In this document: piece by piece, positions 60,684-64,000 of the stretch | Numbering within the stretch: the first letter of the stretch is position 1 | Layout: each line of letters begins with the position of its first letter | Program-made: the position numbers and the translations under genes | Notes under the pieces: model-generated | The model's database searches: none | Seen by the model: the letters and a program-made list of their open reading frames with translations, nothing else | Told to the model about the DNA's origin: nothing | From: an uncultured Lachnospiraceae bacterium | Lineage (GTDB): Bacteria > Bacillota > Clostridia > Lachnospirales > Lachnospiraceae | Direction: 5' to 3' | Length of the DNA stretch: 64,000 nt | Assembly (NCBI GenBank): GCA_910577175.1 | Contig: CAJTLU010000011.1 | Coordinates: forward strand, 59,535-123,534

Positions 60684-61340
60684 TTACTCGCCGAATACAG
60701 CAATGTAGTCCTTCTGGAACTTTGCAATACCCTGCTCTGTGAGCGGATGCTTTGTCATCTGCTCGATTACCGAATACGGAACCGTAGCGATGTCAGCGCC
60801 TGCAAGAGCACAGTCGGTTACGTGAATCGGATTTCTTACGCTTGCTGCAATAATCTGTGTGTCGATATCGTCATACATAGCGAACATATCGGAAATGGTG
60901 CGGATTAAATCGATACCCGGCATGGAGATGTCGTCCAGTCTGCCAAGGAACGGAGAAACATAAGTAGCGCCTGCTCTTGCAGCAAGAAGTGCCTGGTTTG
61001 CGGAAAATACAAGCGTTACGTTGGTCTTGATGCCCTCTGCGGAAAGCGCCTTGGTTGCCTTTAAGCCTTCCACGGTCATCGGAATCTTAACTACCATGTT
61101 CGGATGAATCTTTGCGATTTCCCTGCCCTCAGCAATCATGCCCTCGGCATCTACCGTCGTAGCCTTAACCTCGCCGCTGATTGGACCGTCTACGATATCG
61201 GTAATCTCCTTGATTACCTGTACGAAATCCCTTCCTTCCTTTGCAATCAGGGACGGGTTCGTGGTAACGCCGCAAATAACGCCCATGTCATTTGCCTTCT
61301 TAATGTCTGCTACATTCGCAGTGTCAATAAAAAACTTCAT
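60684..61340 (-). CDS. tal: Transaldolase, TalC/fructose-6-phosphate aldolase type
   Basis: 218 residues, the small decameric TalC-type barrel. The Schiff-base Lys is in NMVVKIPMT. The early GVTTNPSLIAKEG and YVSPFLGRLDD motifs are conserved. It moves a three-carbon unit in the pentose phosphate pathway. AGGAGG is 7 nt before the ATG and a clear promoter lies upstream. Confidence 0.95.
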   Translation of the reverse strand: MKFFIDTANVADIKKANDMGVICGVTTNPSLIAKEGRDFVQVIKEITDIVDGPISGEVKATTVDAEGMIAEGREIAKIHPNMVVKIPMTVEGLKATKALSAEGIKTNVTLVFSANQALLAARAGATYVSPFLGRLDDISMPGIDLIRTISDMFAMYDDIDTQIIAASVRNPIHVTDCALAGADIATVPYSVIEQMTKHPLTEQGIAKFQKDYIAVFGE

Positions 61341-61407
61341 GGATAAATCCTCCTTAATAATATATTCTTTAAAAATGTACTACAGAGCATGATACTCATA
61401 TACTTTT

Positions 61408-61436
61408 ACTATACACCGAAAGCAAGATTTTTTCAA
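61408..61436 (-). promoter_or_regulatory. Promoter of tal-tkt
   Basis: Minus strand TTGAAA (61436-61431), 17-bp spacer, TATAGT (61413-61408). It points away from repeat copy C. Confidence 0.8.
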
Positions 61437-61447
61437 TCCTTTTTTCC

Positions 61448-61640
61448 CTGAGTTTCCGTATTTTTTAAGTTATCTTAAAAGGTTCTGAAGGTTATGCAGC
61501 ATCGCAATTTTGCATTTATCCGAAGGACTTACGTTTCGCAGAACCAAATTCATCTCTTAGAGCTGTTCAGGCGCGAGGACACCCCGAGCAGCTTAGCAGT
61601 ATTTAGGAAAACGCTGGTGAAAAGCATTTTCTGCATCGGA
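61448..61640 (+). repeat. Palindromic intergenic repeat, copy C
   Basis: CTGAGTTTCCGTATTTTTTAAG at the left end matches copy B. The block GCAATTTTGCATTTATCCGAAGG, CATCTCTTAGAG and AGGCGCGAGGAC-CCCGAGC follow in the same order. The right part has degenerated or been lost at the start of the deacetylase 3' end. The left terminus is 13 bp from the tal promoter -35 box, which points outward. Confidence 0.8.
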
Positions 61641-61643
61641 TTT

Positions 61644-62834
61644 TCACTGCGAAGCAGCAGATTCTGCGGCAAATCCCTGTGCATCCGCCGGACGTTCCCC
61701 CGCAAACTCTGTCAGCAGTCCGAAACGATACCCCTCTGCCTTTAACAGGTCGATGACCTCTCCGAGCGCCTGCATATTGGATTCTGAAGTGTTGTGCAGC
61801 AAAGCGACGGTTCCATTATGATGATATTCTTTAAAGTGCTCTACCACATACTCTTTTCCTGGCTGGTCGTTTACATCATAATCATGGTACGCAATGCTCC
61901 AGAACATAGTGGAATATCCCATATCCTGCGTTACCTTTAAGGTCCGTTCGCTATACTCGCCCATCGGCGGACGGAAAAACGGGTCCGGCCGGTATCCGGT
62001 CAGCTCCTCCATCGTATCTGCCACCTCATTAAGCTCTGCAAAAAGCTCCTCCGGTGTAAGGGACGGGGAACTTAAGTGACGGACCGTGTGATTCCCCACC
62101 AGATGCCCTTCTTCCTTCATGCGCTTTATGTAATCCGGATTTTTCACCACAAAATCCTTTGTCACAAAAAACATAACCTTGACGTTCTCCTCTGCTAACG
62201 TATCCAGAATTGCCGGCGTATATCCGTTCTCATATCCGCAATCAAAGGTAAGATAAACAACCTTGTCCTCGTCCGTTACTTCCGTATTCCGATAGTAGGC
62301 AGAATACGGCGCTACCGGGAATGCCTCCCCGCTGCCGGACGGGCTGTGGTCTCTCTTTCTCAAGAACCACCATGCACAGGTTTCATTATCATATTGCGTG
62401 TAATCCTCGTTCTTTATCTCTTTTCTGACGGTGCCCGTACTTCCTGCTGGCTCCGTCGGCGTAATACTCTCTGTCGGCGCCGGCGGCTCTGTCACATCCG
62501 TTCCCGGCGGTGTAACCGTACCTCCTGGTTCTTCCGGTGTCGGCTGTGCTCCCTGTGTCGGTTCGGGTGTCTTTGTCGGCGCCGGACTCGGTTCTTCTGT
62601 TCCCTCTCCGGACGGTGTCACACTCCCTGCTTGTCCGCCTGGCGTAATACTTCCTCCAGGTGTTACGCTTCCTTCCGGTGTCCCCGGTACGATTGTTCCT
62701 GTCAGCCCTCCCGGCGTTACACCGTCTGACGAAGCGCCTCCGGGCGTCCCCCCTTTTCCGCCCGTCATACAAACTCCCAGAAAAGTCAGTCCGGCAACAA
62801 TATAAGCTACCTCTACAATCCATTTCTTTTTCAT
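61644..62834 (-). CDS. PdaA-like peptidoglycan deacetylase with Gly/Pro/Thr linker
   Basis: 396 residues. A membrane anchor or signal helix (about 5-25) is followed by a 110-residue linker rich in G, P, T and E (VTPGG repeats, PSPAPTKTPEPTQ). The NodB domain (about 170-385) has the PdaA version of motif 1, LTFDCGYENG, motif 2 HTVRHLS with two His, motif 3 RPPMGEYS, motif 4 WSIAYHDYD and motif 5 LLHNT. It would remove acetyl groups from N-acetylmuramic acid, as in spore cortex, or another wall polymer. Ends in repeat copy C. Confidence 0.9.
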   Translation of the reverse strand: MKKKWIVEVAYIVAGLTFLGVCMTGGKGGTPGGASSDGVTPGGLTGTIVPGTPEGSVTPGGSITPGGQAGSVTPSGEGTEEPSPAPTKTPEPTQGAQPTPEEPGGTVTPPGTDVTEPPAPTESITPTEPAGSTGTVRKEIKNEDYTQYDNETCAWWFLRKRDHSPSGSGEAFPVAPYSAYYRNTEVTDEDKVVYLTFDCGYENGYTPAILDTLAEENVKVMFFVTKDFVVKNPDYIKRMKEEGHLVGNHTVRHLSSPSLTPEELFAELNEVADTMEELTGYRPDPFFRPPMGEYSERTLKVTQDMGYSTMFWSIAYHDYDVNDQPGKEYVVEHFKEYHHNGTVALLHNTSESNMQALGEVIDLLKAEGYRFGLLTEFAGERPADAQGFAAESAASQ

Positions 62835-62867
62835 AAAAGTCCCTTCTTTCTACTGTACAAAAGACCA

Positions 62868-63327
62868 CATATAATCCAAAAATAAGGTGCTGCCTGTATT
62901 ACGCTAATGTTAAAAAGGGCCTGCGCAACATAGCCGAAAACGACAAAAACGCAATCCTTGTCACATCGTCAAACGCGTATTTTTCTCCTCTCTCCAAGCC
63001 TCTGCCACAGTCCCACCCTGCTTTCCCAACATTCCTGCATCAGCAGAAGCTATAGAAAGTATAACACAACAGCAAGTCAAATGCTATAAGAAAAAAGCGC
63101 TAGGGAAGCCCTCCCCGGCGCCGGATAATCCTTATTTTTCCACAACATCATACATGCGGGTTTGCTGCAATCAGACCTTCACGTTTACCATTTTGGATAA
63201 AACAGCCACAAAGGCCAATATAACGGTCGTAACTACGCTTGCCATCTATAATCTCTATAACACATACCCTTATATTATTTATCCTCTGTGTTCATACTAA
63301 GGAAGTTTCTCCCCTTAGCTATTCCAT
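62868..63327. other. Intergenic stretch between deacetylase and tRNA cluster
   Basis: No full gene is supported. On the minus strand a frame without a start codon (about 63270-63150) reads IIDGKRSYDRYIGLCGC, then FIQNGKREGLIAANPHV, and could be gene debris. A separate 24-codon ORF (63244-63170, MASVVTTVILAFVAVLS start) is hydrophobic and lacks a good ribosome site. A terminator at 63091-63121 follows them on that strand. Confidence 0.3.
63091..63121 (-). terminator. Terminator-like hairpin in the intergenic stretch
   Basis: Minus strand GCGC and AGGG pair with CCCT and GCGC around CTT, followed by TTTTTTC. No clear gene upstream on that strand, apart from the debris at 63150-63270. Confidence 0.5.
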
Positions 63328-63356
63328 AAAAAAACTTCAGGGAAACTTCCCTGAAG
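63328..63356 (-). terminator. Terminator of the tRNA cluster
   Basis: Minus strand CTTCAGGGAA (63356-63347) pairs exactly with TTCCCTGAAG (63344-63335), then TTTTTTT. It lies 10 bp after tRNA-Lys. Confidence 0.9.
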
Positions 63357-63366
63357 CCAAAACAAA

Positions 63367-63439
63367 TGAGCCACGCGGGACTCGAACCCGCGACACCTTG
63401 ATTAAAAGTCAAGTGCTCTACCACCTGAGCTAGTAGCCC
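63367..63439 (-). tRNA. tRNA-Lys (UUU)
   Basis: Acceptor GGGCTAC pairs with GTGGCTC, discriminator A. Anticodon loop CTTTTAA. T-loop GGTTCGAGTCC. No encoded CCA. Confidence 0.97.
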
Positions 63440-63483
63440 TCATATTTCCCGCACATAAATTAGAACGGGATACAAAAAAAGAA

Positions 63484-63556
<73 letters not shown>

Positions 63557-63629
63557 AGGTAATCTCTTTGCTGTATTGACTACAAGAGAGATTTCATTTT
63601 GGTAAAAATAAATTACAATTTTTACTGAG

Positions 63630-63703
<74 letters not shown>

Positions 63704-63723
63704 CCAATAATTTTTTATTTAAG

Positions 63724-63805
63724 TGGATGGGGAAGGATTCGAACCTTCGAAAGACGCGCTAACAGATTTACAGTCTGCCCCCTTTGGCCACTCGGGAACC
63801 CATCC
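63724..63805 (-). tRNA. tRNA-Tyr (GUA)
   Basis: GGATGGG acceptor, anticodon loop CTGTAAA, and a long variable arm (TTAGCGCGTCTTTCG region). 82 nt. Confidence 0.96.
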
Positions 63806-63815
63806 ATGTTTATTA

Positions 63816-63888
63816 AGCCGATAATCGGACTCGAACCGATAACCTGCTGATTACAAGTCAGCTGCTCTGCCAATTGAGCCATATCGGC
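63816..63888 (-). tRNA. tRNA-Thr (UGU)
   Basis: Acceptor GCCGATA with TATCGGC, discriminator U. Anticodon loop CTTGTAA. Confidence 0.96.
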
Positions 63889-63951
63889 ATAACCTATTTA
63901 GTTATAAGTTAAATATTCTCTTCATATGCCAGTCAGATTATCGGTATAAAA

Positions 63952-64000
63952 TGGGGCCTATAGGGCTCGAACCTATGACCCTCTGCTTGTAAGGCAGATG
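63952..64000 (-). tRNA. tRNA-Val (UAC), 5' end outside window
   Basis: The 3' 49 nt are visible: anticodon loop CTTACAA, T-loop GGTTCGAGCCC and acceptor end TAGGCCCC plus A. The 5' part lies beyond the right edge. Confidence 0.93.

Overview
The window reads as a chromosomal segment of an anaerobic Firmicute, most likely a Lachnospiraceae-type Clostridium relative. The grounds are a T-box-controlled methionine transporter, sigma-A promoters of the TTGACA-17-TATAAT type with strong AGGAGG ribosome sites, a clostridial type IV pilus operon with a fused PilM-PilN and a DUF5057-like giant protein, a short TalC-type transaldolase, and Pro/Thr-rich linkers in exported proteins. This is inference from gene content; no rRNA is present to confirm it.

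Layout. 1-1933: metQ-metN (minus) behind a T-box leader with an AUG specifier. 2000-7858: a low-GC accessory island (orphan nucleotidyltransferase, GNAT, SUKH-like protein, methyltransferase relic, MerR regulator, P-loop kinase and ANT(6)-type aminoglycoside nucleotidyltransferase). Its right edge cuts off a PhoR-type kinase after its PAS domain. 8840-12842: pstSCAB-phoU (minus). 13188-16908: a TetR-controlled ABC-2 exporter, then a Nudix/HAD pair. 16947-24555: small membrane and repeat proteins, a graveyard of a mobilisable element (serine recombinase, TnpW and relaxase fragments, a nested inverted repeat) and a large hybrid histidine kinase. 24754-31780: rmlABDC for dTDP-L-rhamnose, a VanY-like carboxypeptidase with a 48-bp tandem repeat, a CapA-like lipoprotein and a DUF4332-like protein. 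31790-34449: feoA-feoB-Cys-rich protein behind a DtxR-like operator. 34499-41375: small membrane proteins, a four-module carbohydrate-binding lipoprotein, a small alarmone synthetase, a radical SAM protein and a two-component system. 41525-58350: a complete type IV pilus operon (pilB, T, C, A, D, MN, O, four minor pilin-like genes and a 1415-residue exported protein). 58669-61436: tal-tkt. 61644-62834: PdaA-like deacetylase. 63367-64000: six tRNA genes (Val, Thr, Tyr, fMet, Phe, Lys).

The most unusual feature is a family of palindromic non-coding repeats with four copies (about 12925, 15313, 29710 and 61448). Three of them end 13-15 bp before the -35 box of a good promoter that fires outward, and the inner stems differ between copies in a covarying way. 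Other points worth a second look are the truncated phoR, a hairpin that hides the ribosome site of a 25-codon ORF, the type IV pilus minor-pilin/giant-protein module, and Pro/Thr-rich stalks shared by several envelope proteins.
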